Shown in pieces: positions 30,126-39,236 of a stretch of 64,000 nt of DNA (position 1 is the stretch's first letter; each line of letters begins with the position of its first letter). The DNA lies in NCBI RefSeq assembly GCF_028994775.1, contig NZ_JAJQMN010000011.1, positions 152,190-216,189 on the forward strand, given 5' to 3'. This DNA comes from Promicromonospora iranensis. GTDB lineage: Bacteria; Actinomycetota; Actinomycetes; Actinomycetales; Cellulomonadaceae. A program made the position numbers and the translations under genes. The notes below the pieces were generated by a model that ran no database searches, was not told where the DNA came from, and saw only the letters and a list, made by a program, of their open reading frames with translations.

Positions 30126-31808
30126 GTGCTGGATTCACTCGCCAAGCGGCTCGGGCTCAAGACAGACCCGGTGATCTTCTTCGTCTCGGCCGGCCTGATG
30201 GTCGTCTTCCTGTTGCTGCTGGTCATCTTTCCGACCCCGATCGGGGAGATGTTCACCGCGGGCCGGACCTGGGTGGTGACCCGGCTGGGATGGTTCTTCA
30301 TCCTTGGTGTGAGCGTCTGGGTGCTTTTCCTGATCTACCTGGCCATCAGCAAGTACGGCGGCGTGCGCCTCGGTGGTGACCACGAGCGGCCCAAGTACTC
30401 CAACGTCTCCTGGTTCACCATGCTTTTCGCCGGTGGTATCGGCACCATCCTGATGTATTGGGGCGTCGCCGAACCGATCAACCATTTCGCTTCCGCGCCG
30501 CGCGGTGCCGTGCCTTTCTCGGCGGAGGCGGCGAAAGACGCGATGAGCATCTCGATCTACCACCTCGGCCTGCACACGTGGGCGATCTTCACGCTGCCCG
30601 GCCTCGCATTCGGGTACTTCATCTACCGGCACAAGCTGCCGCTCCGGGTCAGCTCGGTGTTCTACCCGTTCCTCAAGGACCGCATCTACGGACCGATCGG
30701 GAAGACGATCGACGTCTTCGCGATCCTCGGCACGCTCTTCGGCGTCGCCGTGTCGATCGGACTGGGCACGCAGCAGATCAACAGCGGGCTCTCGGACCTC
30801 ACGGCGATCCCGAACGGGGTGCTGCCGAAGGTGATCATCATCTGCATCCTCACCACGATCGCGGTGACCTCGATAGTCGCCGGCCTGGACAAGGGCGTGA
30901 AGACCCTGTCGAACATCAACATCGGCATGGCCGTCGCCCTGATGCTCTTCGTGCTGTTCGCCGGGTCCACGGTGTTCCTGTTCCGCGAGATCATCGAGAC
31001 CATCGGCCTCTACGCGCAGAACATCGTGCCCCTCGCGTTCTGGAACGACGCGCTGGCACCGTTCACCAGCGAGGAGGGCTGGGGCTGGCAGGGTGGCTGG
31101 ACAGTCTTCTACTGGGCGTGGACCGTCACCTGGGCGCCGTTCATGGGGATCTTCCTGGCCCGGATCTCCCGCGGCCGGACGATCCGTGAGTTCGTCGGCG
31201 GCGTGCTGCTCGCTCCCTCGCTCTTCACGCTGGTCTGGTTCGCGATCTTCGGCTGGTCGGCCATGGAGCTGGACGGCATCGGTTCGGCCCCCGGTGATCC
31301 GCACCCGATCACCGACGCGGTGATGGAGAACCCCGCCACCGCGATGTTCACCTTCTTCGAGGAGCTGCTCGGGGCGGGCGGCCTGGCCACGTTCATCTCG
31401 GGGCTGGTCGTGGTCATCGTGGCGATCTTCTTCGCGACGTCGTCCGACTCCGCCTCGCTGGTCGTGGACATGCTCTGCACCGGGACCGAGGACGCCGGCC
31501 CCGTCCGCCAACGCGTGTTCTGGGGTGTGTCCGAGGGCGCCGTCGCCGTCGCGCTGATCGTGCTGGCCGGTGAGACCGGCCTCGTCGCGCTGCAACAGGT
31601 GATCACGGTCGTCGGCCTGCCGATCTTCATCCTGATGTTCCTGGCGATGTTCGCGCTCTGGCGCGGCCTGGCCACGGAGAAGTTCGTGACCATCCGGCTG
31701 CCGATCTCCGGCTCGAAGGTGGAGACCCTGCAGCCGGAGGCCGAAGGGGTGCGGACCAGGATCAGCCGATCGACGCCTCGTCCGGTGCGTCGATCGGGCC
31801 CAGAGTGA
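30126..31808 (+). CDS. BCCT-family compatible-solute/choline transporter
   Basis: 560 residues with 12 membrane helices. SWFTMLFAGGIGTILMYWGV and FYWAWTVTWAPFMGIFLARI carry the Trp-rich substrate box of BCCT carriers, which import glycine betaine, choline, carnitine or ectoine with Na+ or H+. The GTG start has GAGGAGG eight bases upstream. The 3' end overlaps the convergent GntR gene by 47 bases. With the Ehu-type ABC genes next door, an osmolyte substrate is likely. The 156 bases before it hold no recognised element apart from this ribosome site. Confidence 0.92.
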   Translation: MLDSLAKRLGLKTDPVIFFVSAGLMVVFLLLLVIFPTPIGEMFTAGRTWVVTRLGWFFILGVSVWVLFLIYLAISKYGGVRLGGDHERPKYSNVSWFTMLFAGGIGTILMYWGVAEPINHFASAPRGAVPFSAEAAKDAMSISIYHLGLHTWAIFTLPGLAFGYFIYRHKLPLRVSSVFYPFLKDRIYGPIGKTIDVFAILGTLFGVAVSIGLGTQQINSGLSDLTAIPNGVLPKVIIICILTTIAVTSIVAGLDKGVKTLSNINIGMAVALMLFVLFAGSTVFLFREIIETIGLYAQNIVPLAFWNDALAPFTSEEGWGWQGGWTVFYWAWTVTWAPFMGIFLARISRGRTIREFVGGVLLAPSLFTLVWFAIFGWSAMELDGIGSAPGDPHPITDAVMENPATAMFTFFEELLGAGGLATFISGLVVVIVAIFFATSSDSASLVVDMLCTGTEDAGPVRQRVFWGVSEGAVAVALIVLAGETGLVALQQVITVVGLPIFILMFLAMFALWRGLATEKFVTIRLPISGSKVETLQPEAEGVRTRISRSTPRPVRRSGPE

Positions 31809-32538
31809 TCTCCGGCGCGTCGGCTGGCTCCTCGTAGGTCTCGACGGCCTCGTCCTCGCGGCCCAGGAGCCGCGCGACGGCGCCGTCGAGCGTCTCGGTG
31901 ATGGCCTTGACCAGGCCGGGCTCGTCCCGTGCCTCGAGGCGCTCGACGATCACGGCGTGCGCGTCCGCCGTGTCCTTGCGCACCACGTACTCGTCGGACA
32001 CGGTGAACGTGGCCATCCGTACCTCGACGATGAGCGTGGTCATCCAGCGTGTGAGCCACGGGTTGCCGGCCGCGGCGACGAGCGCCCAGTGCAGGTTGAG
32101 GTCCGCGCCGCCGATCCGCCGCGCGTCCCCTGTCCCGTTCGCGGCGACGAGCTCGTCGTGCGCGCGGCGGACGCCGGCGATCGCCGCCGCGTCGCCGGAG
32201 CGCACGAGCTGGCGGGCGGCCGTGACCTCCACCGACTTGCGCGCCTCGTAGAGGGCAGGGAGCCGTTCCCGGCTGATGGTGGCCACGCGCATGCCGCGTC
32301 CCGGCGTCGCGACCAGCAGCCCTTCCTGGACCAGCCGCTGCGCGGCCTCGCGCAGCGGTCCACGGCTCACCCCGAGCTGGGTCGCGACCTCGACCTCCCG
32401 GATCGGCGAGCCGACGGCGAGCACCCCCGCGTAGACCGCGTTGCGCAGCTCCGTCTGGATCAGGTCGACGGTCGAGGGACGCGTCACACGTGAGAACGAC
32501 GGGGCGGTCGTCAGGGTGGCCCGCGACGGGTGGGACAT
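31762..32538 (-). CDS. GntR/FadR-family regulator with FCD domain
   Basis: 258 residues. The N-terminal winged HTH (VGSPIREVEVATQLGVSRGP, LREAAQRLVQEGLL) is followed by an all-helical FCD ligand domain with the ARKSVEVTAARQLV and NLHWALVAAAGNPWL segments typical of metal-dependent FCD proteins. ATG 32538 has GGAAGGAG upstream. It is divergent from the Ehu-type genes, and a perfect GntR-type operator lies between them. It probably controls osmolyte uptake. The C-terminal about 15 codons overlap the BCCT gene on the opposite strand. Confidence 0.9.
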   Translation of the reverse strand: MSHPSRATLTTAPSFSRVTRPSTVDLIQTELRNAVYAGVLAVGSPIREVEVATQLGVSRGPLREAAQRLVQEGLLVATPGRGMRVATISRERLPALYEARKSVEVTAARQLVRSGDAAAIAGVRRAHDELVAANGTGDARRIGGADLNLHWALVAAAGNPWLTRWMTTLIVEVRMATFTVSDEYVVRKDTADAHAVIVERLEARDEPGLVKAITETLDGAVARLLGREDEAVETYEEPADAPEITLGPIDAPDEASIG

Positions 32539-32645
32539 CGGTGCTCCTTCCGTGAGCGCACGTCGATGACGACATCATCCCCGGTGCGCGGACAGCGTGG
32601 TGGCGACGGCGAGGTCCGGGGCGGCGCCGGCCGGGTGAACCTGCA

Positions 32646-32659
32646 GATTGTAGACAATC
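32646..32659. promoter_or_regulatory. GntR-type operator between the FadR-like gene and ehuB
   Basis: Perfect inverted repeat GATTGT-AG-ACAATC, matching the TTGTNNNACAA pattern of FCD-type GntR regulators. On the minus strand it contains TACAAT, a good -10 for the regulator, so binding should shut off that gene. TAATGT at 32661 is a possible -10 for ehuB. A second half-site, GATTGTCTGAA, begins at 32686. Confidence 0.65.
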
Positions 32660-32773
32660 CTAATGTCGAACGCTAGATTGTCTGAACGTCGGCGGCGCGC
32701 TACGGTGCCATTCGTCCGTGAACTCCAGCCCACCCAGGCTTTGCCAGATCCGCCGGGTGGCGTGAAGGGAACC

Positions 32774-33715
32774 ATGTCTACTTCAAGCGTCCGCCCGCTC
32801 CGACGAGCCGTATTCGCCGCAGGGTCAGCACTCACCCTGGTCGCGCTGACCGCGTGCTCGTCGACAGCCCCCGGTGCCGGCGGTGATGACGGTGCCAGCA
32901 CGCTCGAGCAGCTCCAGGAGGAGGGCACCGTCACCGTCGCGTTCAACGGCGAGCAGCCCTACAGCTACGAGGACGCCGGTGAGCTCACCGGCGCCACCAT
33001 CGCCCTGGACCGGGAGATCTTCGGTGCGCTCGGCGTCGAGAACGTCGAAGGTGTCCAGACCGAGTGGAACTCGCTCATCCCGGGCCTGACCGCCGGCCGG
33101 TACGACACGGTCAGCGCGGGCATGTCCATCCTGCCCGAGCGCTGCGAGCAGGCCCTGTTCTCCGAGCCGGAGATCATGTACACGACAGCCTTCATGGTGC
33201 CGGAAGGCAACCCGGACAAGCTGACGGACATGCAGTCCGCGCAGGAGGCGGGCGTCAAGCTCGCCGTGCTCAGCGGCGCCATCGAGTCCGGCTACGCCGA
33301 CAAGCTCGACATCGAGAAGATGGAGGTCGGCGACGCGCAGGACGGCCTGGACGCCGTCGTCTCCGGCCGTGCCGACGCGCTGGCCCTGACGGGCATCTCG
33401 CTGCGGACGCTCGCGGACAAGACGGATGCCCCGGTCGAGGTCACCGACGCGTTCGTCGCGGAGATCGACGGTGTGCCGCAGATCGGTGCGGGCGCGGAGG
33501 TCTTCCCGAAGGGTGAGGAGGAGCTGCGCGACGCCTACAACGAGGAGCTCGGCAAGATCGTCGCCGACAAGGAGCGCTGGCTGGAGATCGTGGAGCCGTT
33601 CGGCTTCACCGAGGCCGAGTATCCCGTCGAGGGCCTGACCACGGAGAAGCTCTGCGGGGGTGACCTCGAGTCGGTGGCCAAGGAGCTGGCTCCGGAGCTC
33701 GGCCTGGACGGCTGA
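32774..33715 (+). CDS. ehuB: ABC transporter substrate-binding lipoprotein, ectoine/hydroxyectoine EhuB type
   Basis: About 313 residues from ATG 32774 (GAAGGGA upstream). Signal sequence with lipobox LTAC at about residue 27, then a family-3 solute-binding domain: VTVAFNGEQPYSYEDAGELTG, EWNSLIPGLTAGRYDTVSAGM and YTTAFMVPEGNP. Gene order binding protein-permease-permease-ATPase equals ehuBCDA, and the sequence is closest in style to EhuB; other polar amino acids cannot be excluded. The ligand assignment also rests on the neighbouring BCCT carrier. Confidence 0.7.
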   Translation: MSTSSVRPLRRAVFAAGSALTLVALTACSSTAPGAGGDDGASTLEQLQEEGTVTVAFNGEQPYSYEDAGELTGATIALDREIFGALGVENVEGVQTEWNSLIPGLTAGRYDTVSAGMSILPERCEQALFSEPEIMYTTAFMVPEGNPDKLTDMQSAQEAGVKLAVLSGAIESGYADKLDIEKMEVGDAQDGLDAVVSGRADALALTGISLRTLADKTDAPVEVTDAFVAEIDGVPQIGAGAEVFPKGEEELRDAYNEELGKIVADKERWLEIVEPFGFTEAEYPVEGLTTEKLCGGDLESVAKELAPELGLDG

Positions 33716-33723
33716 CCGAGCAC

Positions 33724-34509
33724 GTGTCGGACAACCTTCAACAGTTCGTCGATCTGCTGCCGCAGCTCGGCGAAGGAATTCTCGTCACGCTCCAGCTGAC
33801 GCTCGGCGGTGCGGTGCTCGCGCTGCTCGTGGCGTTCACCCTGGGCTTCGGCTCCCGCGCCCACACCAGGTGGGCGCGGGTGCCGTCCCGGGTCGTCGTG
33901 GAGTTCTTCCGCGGCACCTCTCTCGTGGTGCAGATCTTCTGGCTCTACTACGTGCTGCCGCTACCGCCGTTCTACGTCGAGCTGGACCCGCTGGCGTGCG
34001 GCATCCTCGCGCTCGGGCTCAACTACGGGGCCTACGCCTCCGAGGTCGTGCGCGGCTCCATCAACTCGGTCGCCAAGGGGCAGTGGGAGGCGGCCATCGC
34101 GCTCGACCTCAGCCCGGTGCACCGCCTGCGCCGGGTGATCATGCCCCAGGCGTGGCCGCTGATGATCCCCATGTTCACCAACCTGCTGATCCAGCTGGTC
34201 AAGGGCTCCGCCCTGGCGGCATACATCTCGCTGCACGACCTCAACTTCTTCACGAACGAGCTGCGGGAGCGGACGTCGGACACGATCTTCTCGTACACGG
34301 TCGGCCTGCTCTGCTACTTCGTCGTCGCCTACCTGCTCACGCTGGCCATGAACGCACTCGAGGTGCGGGCGAAGAACCGGCTCGGCACGGGGCCCACGCT
34401 GCGCGAGGTCCTGCGCCTGGCGCCCGTGCAGACCACCGCCGACGTCGGCGCCGGGGGACCGGCTCCGGCGGCCACGACGGCGTCGAAGGGAGGTGACCGT
34501 GATGGATGA
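33724..34509 (+). CDS. ehuC: ABC permease, EhuC type
   Basis: 261 residues, about five membrane helices. EGILVTLQLTLGGAVLALLV begins the His/Glu/Gln/Arg-type permease domain, FFRGTSLVVQIFWLYYVLP is the conserved second-helix region, and QWEAAIALDLSPVHRLRRVI is the EAA coupling loop that contacts the ATPase. The gene starts eight bases after ehuB and overlaps ehuD by eight bases. A 35-residue Ala/Gly-rich cytosolic tail is unusual for the family. Confidence 0.8.
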   Translation: MSDNLQQFVDLLPQLGEGILVTLQLTLGGAVLALLVAFTLGFGSRAHTRWARVPSRVVVEFFRGTSLVVQIFWLYYVLPLPPFYVELDPLACGILALGLNYGAYASEVVRGSINSVAKGQWEAAIALDLSPVHRLRRVIMPQAWPLMIPMFTNLLIQLVKGSALAAYISLHDLNFFTNELRERTSDTIFSYTVGLLCYFVVAYLLTLAMNALEVRAKNRLGTGPTLREVLRLAPVQTTADVGAGGPAPAATTASKGGDRDG

Positions 34510-35149
34510 GACCTCAGCATGGAGCTGGGAGCACGCCGCGGCGGTGCTCCCCGATCTGCTCGAAGGTCTGCAGATCACCGTCCTCGCGACGGTCGTCGGC
34601 ATGGTCATCGCCTCGGTACTGGGGCTGGTCGTCGCCATGGTCCGCCGGTCGGGCCTCCGGGTCGTCACGATCCCGGTCGGCTTCCTCGTGGAGTTCATCC
34701 GGTCGACGCCGCTGCTGGTCCAGCTCGTCTTCGCGAACCTGCTGTTCACGCAGTTCCCGTCGCTGACGATCGGCTGCGTGGTGCTCGGCGTCCACTACGC
34801 GACGTACATGTCCGAGGTGTACCGCGCCGGCATCGACGCGGTACCGAAGGGGCAGTGGGAGGCGGCCGTCGCCCTCGACCTGCCGCGCTCGCGCACCTGG
34901 GGCGCCGTCGTGCTGCCGCAGGCGATCCGCAACACGCTGCCGGGACTGGGGAACTACGCGGTCTCCATGTTCAAGGAGACGCCGTTCCTGTTCGCCATCG
35001 CCGTGGTCGAGATGTACACGGCCGCGCAGCAGTACGGCGCCGATACCTTCCGCTACATGGAGGCGATCACGATGGCCGGCCTGCTCTTCCTGCTGGTGAG
35101 CTACCCGACCTCGCTGCTCGTCCGCCGATTGGAGAACCGCCTTGCCTGA
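34502..35149 (+). CDS. ehuD: ABC permease, EhuD type
   Basis: About 215 residues from ATG 34502; GGGAGG lies about eight bases upstream within the end of ehuC. A second permease of the polar amino-acid/ectoine class: LLEGLQITVLATVVGMVIAS, EFIRSTPLLVQLVFANLL and the EAA loop QWEAAVALDLPRSRTWGAVV. It pairs with EhuC to form the membrane channel. It overlaps ehuA by eight bases, so the operon is tightly packed. Confidence 0.8.
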   Translation: MDETSAWSWEHAAAVLPDLLEGLQITVLATVVGMVIASVLGLVVAMVRRSGLRVVTIPVGFLVEFIRSTPLLVQLVFANLLFTQFPSLTIGCVVLGVHYATYMSEVYRAGIDAVPKGQWEAAVALDLPRSRTWGAVVLPQAIRNTLPGLGNYAVSMFKETPFLFAIAVVEMYTAAQQYGADTFRYMEAITMAGLLFLLVSYPTSLLVRRLENRLA

Positions 35150-35921
35150 GAATGACACCACCCCTGCCATCGAGTTCCAGGGGGTCGTCAAGCGCTTCGG
35201 CGACAACGTCGTTCTCGACGGCCTGGACTTCACCGTCGCCCAGGGCGACCGGGTCACCCTGATCGGTCCGTCGGGCTCCGGCAAGACGACCATCCTGCGC
35301 CTCCTCATGACGCTGGAGGAGGCGAACGAGGGCCTCATCCTCATCGACGGCGACCCGTACACGCACGAGATGCGCGGCGGCAAGCGGGTAGCCATCCCGG
35401 ACAAGCGGCGCAGCCTCGTGCGGCGCCGTGTCGGGATGGTCTTCCAGCAGTTCAACCTGTTCCCCAACATGACGGTGCTGGAGAACATCATCGAGGCGCC
35501 GATCCATGTGCTCGGCAAGTCCAAGGCGGAGGCGACGACCATCGCCGAGGCGCTCCTGGACAAGGTCGGCCTGGCGGAGAAGCGCGACGAGCGTCCCACC
35601 AAGCTGTCCGGCGGGCAGCAGCAGCGCGTGGCGATCGCGCGGGCGCTGGCCATGGAGCCCGAGATCCTGCTGCTCGACGAGGTGACCTCGGCGCTGGACC
35701 CCGAGCTCGTCGCCGACGTGCTGGGTGTGCTCCGCAACATCGCCGAGACCACGGACATCACGATGCTGATCGTCACGCACGAGATGCAGTTCGCCCGGGA
35801 GGTCTCCAACCGGGTGCTGATGTTCGACAAGGGGAAGATCATCGAGGAGGCCGACCCGGAGACGATCTTCACGTCGCCGACCCACGAGCGGACCCAGGAG
35901 TTCCTCCGCGCGGTCCTCTGA
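35142..35921 (+). CDS. ehuA: ABC transporter ATP-binding protein, EhuA type
   Basis: 259 residues from TTG 35142 with GGAGA seven bases upstream. Walker A GPSGSGKTT, signature LSGGQQQRVAIARALA, Walker B ILLLDEVTSALDPE and the switch His in IVTHEMQF are all intact. The sequence VTLIGPSGSGKTTILRLLMT and the insert HEMRGGKRVAIPDKRRSL match the EhuA subgroup better than generic GlnQ proteins. It energises the EhuBCD importer. A strong hairpin follows 36 bases after the stop. Confidence 0.85.
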   Translation: MPENDTTPAIEFQGVVKRFGDNVVLDGLDFTVAQGDRVTLIGPSGSGKTTILRLLMTLEEANEGLILIDGDPYTHEMRGGKRVAIPDKRRSLVRRRVGMVFQQFNLFPNMTVLENIIEAPIHVLGKSKAEATTIAEALLDKVGLAEKRDERPTKLSGGQQQRVAIARALAMEPEILLLDEVTSALDPELVADVLGVLRNIAETTDITMLIVTHEMQFAREVSNRVLMFDKGKIIEEADPETIFTSPTHERTQEFLRAVL

Positions 35922-35956
35922 ACATCACCCGGCCGGTCCGACGGTCGACCCGCTGG

Positions 35957-36021
35957 AGAACGACCCCTACACACTGCACGCGACACGCCGATGGCGGGAT
36001 GCGGTGTGCAGGGGTCGTTCT
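35957..36021. terminator. Long hairpin after ehuA
   Basis: Arms AGAACGACCCCT (35957-35968) and AGGGGTCGTTCT (36010-36021) pair perfectly; after one mismatch a further nine pairs follow (35970-35978 with 36000-36008, one G-T). It closes the ehu operon and faces the minus-strand tRNA-Arg, so it may work in both directions. Confidence 0.75.
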
Positions 36022-36062
36022 GGTGCGCCGCGTCGGGGGCCCGGGGGCCGGCCCGTATGAGG

Positions 36063-36135
36063 TGCGCCTGGGCAGACTCGAACTGCCGACACCCGCTTTA
36101 GGAGAGCGGTGCTCTATCCACTGAGCTACAGGCGC
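36063..36135 (-). tRNA. tRNA-Arg (anticodon CCT)
   Basis: Full cloverleaf on the minus strand: acceptor stem GCGCCTG (36135-36129) with CAGGCGC (36070-36064), D-arm GCTC/GAGC, anticodon stem CCGCT/AGCGG with loop CTCCTAA giving anticodon CCT, and T-arm GGCAG/CTGCC with loop TTCGAGT. It reads AGG codons. The discriminator base is A and the terminal CCA is not encoded in full. Confidence 0.95.
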
Positions 36136-36246
36136 TCGCGCCTCTCCCGGCGGGAGGTGCGCGTCCGGAGGCGGGCAGAGCCCGGACCGGCGCACACAGC
36201 CTAGCGTCAGCCCGGCCCCGTGCGCGAAGTCCGGCCTTCGACAGCG

Positions 36247-36275
36247 TTGTCACATTTCGGCAACATGGGTGACAA
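36247..36275. promoter_or_regulatory. Candidate operator/promoter of the Opp-type operon
   Basis: TTGTCAC and GTGACAA form a perfect 7-bp inverted repeat separated by 15 bases, ending just before TTGACG (36279-36284), a likely -35. The leader between promoter and start also has a 9-bp hairpin CCCGGTGCG/CGCACCGGG (36319-36340). A repressor site is likely, but no regulator gene is adjacent. Confidence 0.45.
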
Positions 36276-36379
36276 ACCTTGACGCAATCCACATGCGGGC
36301 AGAACGATGCTCAGCAACCCCGGTGCGATGGCGCACCGGGTCCGCACGACGGCCGTGCGGGTGGACGAGAGGATCAATG

Positions 36380-38152
36380 ATGTTCCTTCGACAGACCAGG
36401 TCTCGGGGCACGTTGGCCCTGGCGACAGCCGCGGTGACCGGACTGCTGCTGGCCGGTTGTTCCGGCGGTGGTGGGAGCGCACCCACAGAAGCGCCCAACC
36501 CGTATGCGACAGCCGAGGGAATGGAGTCGGCGACCGAGCTCGTGGGTGAGTACCCCCGCGAGGAGACACTGTTCACGAGCGGTACCCAGTGGGGCCCGCC
36601 GTCGTCGTGGAACCCGATCCCCGGCGCGGGGCACGCGACGGGTGCGCGCGGCCTGCTCTACGAGTCGCTGTTCCAGTTCGACCCGATCACCCTCGAGCTG
36701 ACGCCGTGGCTCGCCGAGGGCGGGGAATGGACCGGCGACGACACCTACGAGCTGACGCTCCGCGAGGGGCTCACCTGGCAGGACGGCGAGACGCTCGACG
36801 CCGACGACGTCGTCTTCACCGCGGAGCTCGGCAAGGTCGAGTCCGTGCCGTACAGCAACATCTGGACCTGGCTGGACAAGGTCGAGGCCACCGACGACAC
36901 GACCGTCGAGTTCACGTTCTCCGACCCCCGCTACCAGGAGTGGGACAACTGGCTCTACAGCACGATGGTGCTCCCCGAGCACATCATGAGCGACTGGTCG
37001 GACGAGGATCTGCTGTCCAACCCGAACGAGGACCCGATCGGTTCCGGCGCGTTCAAGTTCTCCGCCGTCGGGCAGGACCGCATGGTCTGGGAGCGCAACG
37101 ACGACTGGTGGGCCAAGAGCGAGCTCGGCGTCGAGATGCCCATGAAGTACATCGTCGACGTCGTGAACACCTCCAACGAGGTGGCGCTCGGCCTGATGCT
37201 GTCCGGCAGCCTCGACCTGAGCAACAACTTCCTGCCCGGCGTCAACACGCTCGCCGACTCCGGCCAGGTCAGCACCTACTACGACGGCGAGCCGTACATG
37301 CTGGCGGCCGCCTCGGCGAACCTGATCCCGAACCAGACGCGGGCACCGATGGACGACGTCGACTTCCGGCAGGCGCTGGCCCGCTCGATCGACGTCGACA
37401 AGATCGTCACGAACGCGTACGGCGGCCTGGTGTCGAAGGCTCACCCGTCCGGCCTGGTGCCGGCGTTCGAGGAGTACTACGACGAGGACGTCGCCGCGGA
37501 GCACGGCTTCACCTTCGACGCGGAGGAGGCCAAGTCGATCCTGGCCGACGCCGGGTACGAGGACACCGACGGCGACGGGTTCGTCGAGACGCCGGACGGC
37601 GAGGCGATCGACCTCAAGCTGATCGTCCCGGCGGGCTGGACCGACTGGATGGAGGCCGCGCGCGTGATCGCGGAGGACGCCTCCGCCGCCGGCATCAAGG
37701 TCACCGCCGACTTCCCCGACGCGGGCGCCGTCGATGACGCACGGGCCACCGGCGACTTCGACCTGCTCATCAACGGCAACGCGGGTATCAGCAACACGCC
37801 GTGGACGTACTACAACTACGCGTTCTACCAGCCCATCCAGGAGCAGATGCTGGCGGGCAACTTCGGCCGCTACGAGAACGACGAGGCCTGGAACCTGGTG
37901 GAGGACCTCTCGCGCACCGAGAGCGGCACCCCGGAGTTCGACAGCACGCTGTCGGAGGTCCAGGAGACGTTCATGACCGAGCTGCCGATGATCCCGCTCT
38001 GGTACAACGGCGCGTGGGCCCAGTACAACGAGTCGCAGTGGACCAACTGGCCCAAGGAGGGACGTGAGGACGCGTACTTCCCGGTGATGTGGAACAACTA
38101 CGTGCAGATGGGCGGCCTGAACGCGCTGCTCGCCCTTGAACCGGCCTCCTGA
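36380..38152 (+). CDS. ABC transporter substrate-binding lipoprotein, Opp/Dpp (SBP family 5) type
   Basis: About 590 residues. ATG 36380 is chosen over 36377 because GAGAGGA lies six bases upstream. Signal sequence with lipobox LAGC at about residue 24. The SBP_bac_5 domain shows LLYESLFQFDPITLELTPWL, LREGLTWQDGETLDADDVVFT and a long C-terminal lobe. It captures an oligopeptide or oligosaccharide for the four downstream genes. Opp-type systems in polysaccharide-degrading thermophiles and actinobacteria often take up cello- or xylo-oligosaccharides, so a sugar ligand is a fair alternative. Confidence 0.88.
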   Translation: MFLRQTRSRGTLALATAAVTGLLLAGCSGGGGSAPTEAPNPYATAEGMESATELVGEYPREETLFTSGTQWGPPSSWNPIPGAGHATGARGLLYESLFQFDPITLELTPWLAEGGEWTGDDTYELTLREGLTWQDGETLDADDVVFTAELGKVESVPYSNIWTWLDKVEATDDTTVEFTFSDPRYQEWDNWLYSTMVLPEHIMSDWSDEDLLSNPNEDPIGSGAFKFSAVGQDRMVWERNDDWWAKSELGVEMPMKYIVDVVNTSNEVALGLMLSGSLDLSNNFLPGVNTLADSGQVSTYYDGEPYMLAAASANLIPNQTRAPMDDVDFRQALARSIDVDKIVTNAYGGLVSKAHPSGLVPAFEEYYDEDVAAEHGFTFDAEEAKSILADAGYEDTDGDGFVETPDGEAIDLKLIVPAGWTDWMEAARVIAEDASAAGIKVTADFPDAGAVDDARATGDFDLLINGNAGISNTPWTYYNYAFYQPIQEQMLAGNFGRYENDEAWNLVEDLSRTESGTPEFDSTLSEVQETFMTELPMIPLWYNGAWAQYNESQWTNWPKEGREDAYFPVMWNNYVQMGGLNALLALEPAS

Positions 38153-38155
38153 CGT

Positions 38156-39151
38156 ATGCGCGGATATCTCGCACGCAAGACCCTGGTCTACAGCCTGACC
38201 TTCGTCGTGGCGGTCACGCTGAACTGGCTGATCCCCCGGCTCATGCCGGGGGATCCGGTTCAGCGGATGGTGGCGCGCGCCGCCGTCCAGCACCCCGAGA
38301 CGATCGCGTCGATGACCGACTACTACGAGCGCACGTTCGGCCTGGATCTGCCGGTCTGGCAGCAGTACCTGAACTACTGGGCCGCGCTGTTCCGCGGTGA
38401 CCTGGGCACCAGCGTGTGGCTGTTCCCCGCGCCGGTGAGCGAGGTCGTGCTCGACGCCGTCCCGTACACGCTGGGCATCATGATCCCGGCCATCCTGCTC
38501 AGCTGGGTGGTCGGCAACAGCGTGGGCGCGATGGCGGCGCGCAGCCGCTGGCTCGACAACGTGGCCCTGCCCATCGGGTACCTGATCACGGCCATGCCGT
38601 ACATGTGGTTGGCGATCCTGCTCGCGTGGGGCTTCGGCGTGGCGCTCGGCTGGTTCCCCGTGGCCGGCGGCTACGACTTCGGCCTGGTGCCGCAGTGGTC
38701 GTGGTCGTTCGCCCTGGACCTGCTGCAGCACTGGGTGCTGCCGTTCCTGTCACTGTTCCTGGTGGCGCTCGGCGGCTGGGCGATCGGGATGCGGAACCTG
38801 ATCATCTACGAGCTCGAGTCGGACTACTCGAACTACCTCGCCGCGCTCGGCGCCCCGAAGCGGCTCATCCGGAAGTACGCGTTCCGCAACGCGATGCTGC
38901 CGCAGATCACCGGCCTCGCGCTGCAGCTCGGCACCATCCTGGGCGGTGCCCTGGTGACCGAGATCGTGTTCGCCTACCCGGGTCTGGGCAAGCTCGTGCT
39001 GTCCGCCATCCAGAACCAGGACTTCTTCCTGCTGCAGGGCACCCTGCTGTTCGTGGTGATCGGCGTGCTCCTGGCCAACTTCGTGATCGACATCGTCTAC
39101 GTGCTGGTCGACCCCCGCACGCGGACCGGACTGACGGGGGCGACCGCATGA
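38156..39151 (+). CDS. ABC permease, DppB/OppB type
   Basis: 331 residues with six membrane helices. KTLVYSLTFVVAVTLNWLIPRLMPGDPV is the typical N-terminal start of OppB-type permeases. The coupling loop YLAALGAPKRLIRKYAFRNA and the C-terminal ALVTEIVFAYPGLGKLVLSA are conserved. It begins three bases after the binding-protein stop. The TGA stop is the first triplet of a dispersed repeat that fills most of the gap to the next permease. Confidence 0.92.
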   Translation: MRGYLARKTLVYSLTFVVAVTLNWLIPRLMPGDPVQRMVARAAVQHPETIASMTDYYERTFGLDLPVWQQYLNYWAALFRGDLGTSVWLFPAPVSEVVLDAVPYTLGIMIPAILLSWVVGNSVGAMAARSRWLDNVALPIGYLITAMPYMWLAILLAWGFGVALGWFPVAGGYDFGLVPQWSWSFALDLLQHWVLPFLSLFLVALGGWAIGMRNLIIYELESDYSNYLAALGAPKRLIRKYAFRNAMLPQITGLALQLGTILGGALVTEIVFAYPGLGKLVLSAIQNQDFFLLQGTLLFVVIGVLLANFVIDIVYVLVDPRTRTGLTGATA

Positions 39152-39219
39152 GCCGGAGGAGCAGCGGAGGGCGGGGGCCGAGGTGCGAGGCACCCGCCCG
39201 CAGCGGAGCCGCAGACTCA
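39149..39219 (+). repeat. Dispersed stop-codon-associated repeat, copy 3
   Basis: Starts with the TGA of the DppB-type permease gene and spans most of the 85-base gap to the DppC-type gene. It matches the copies at 5585-5655 and 25797-25867 in order and spacing of the GGAGG, GGGGCCGAGG, AGCGGAGCCGCAG and ACTCA blocks. It sits inside an operon without disrupting it. Confidence 0.65.
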
Positions 39220-39236
39220 GGCGGAAGGAGAACGGC

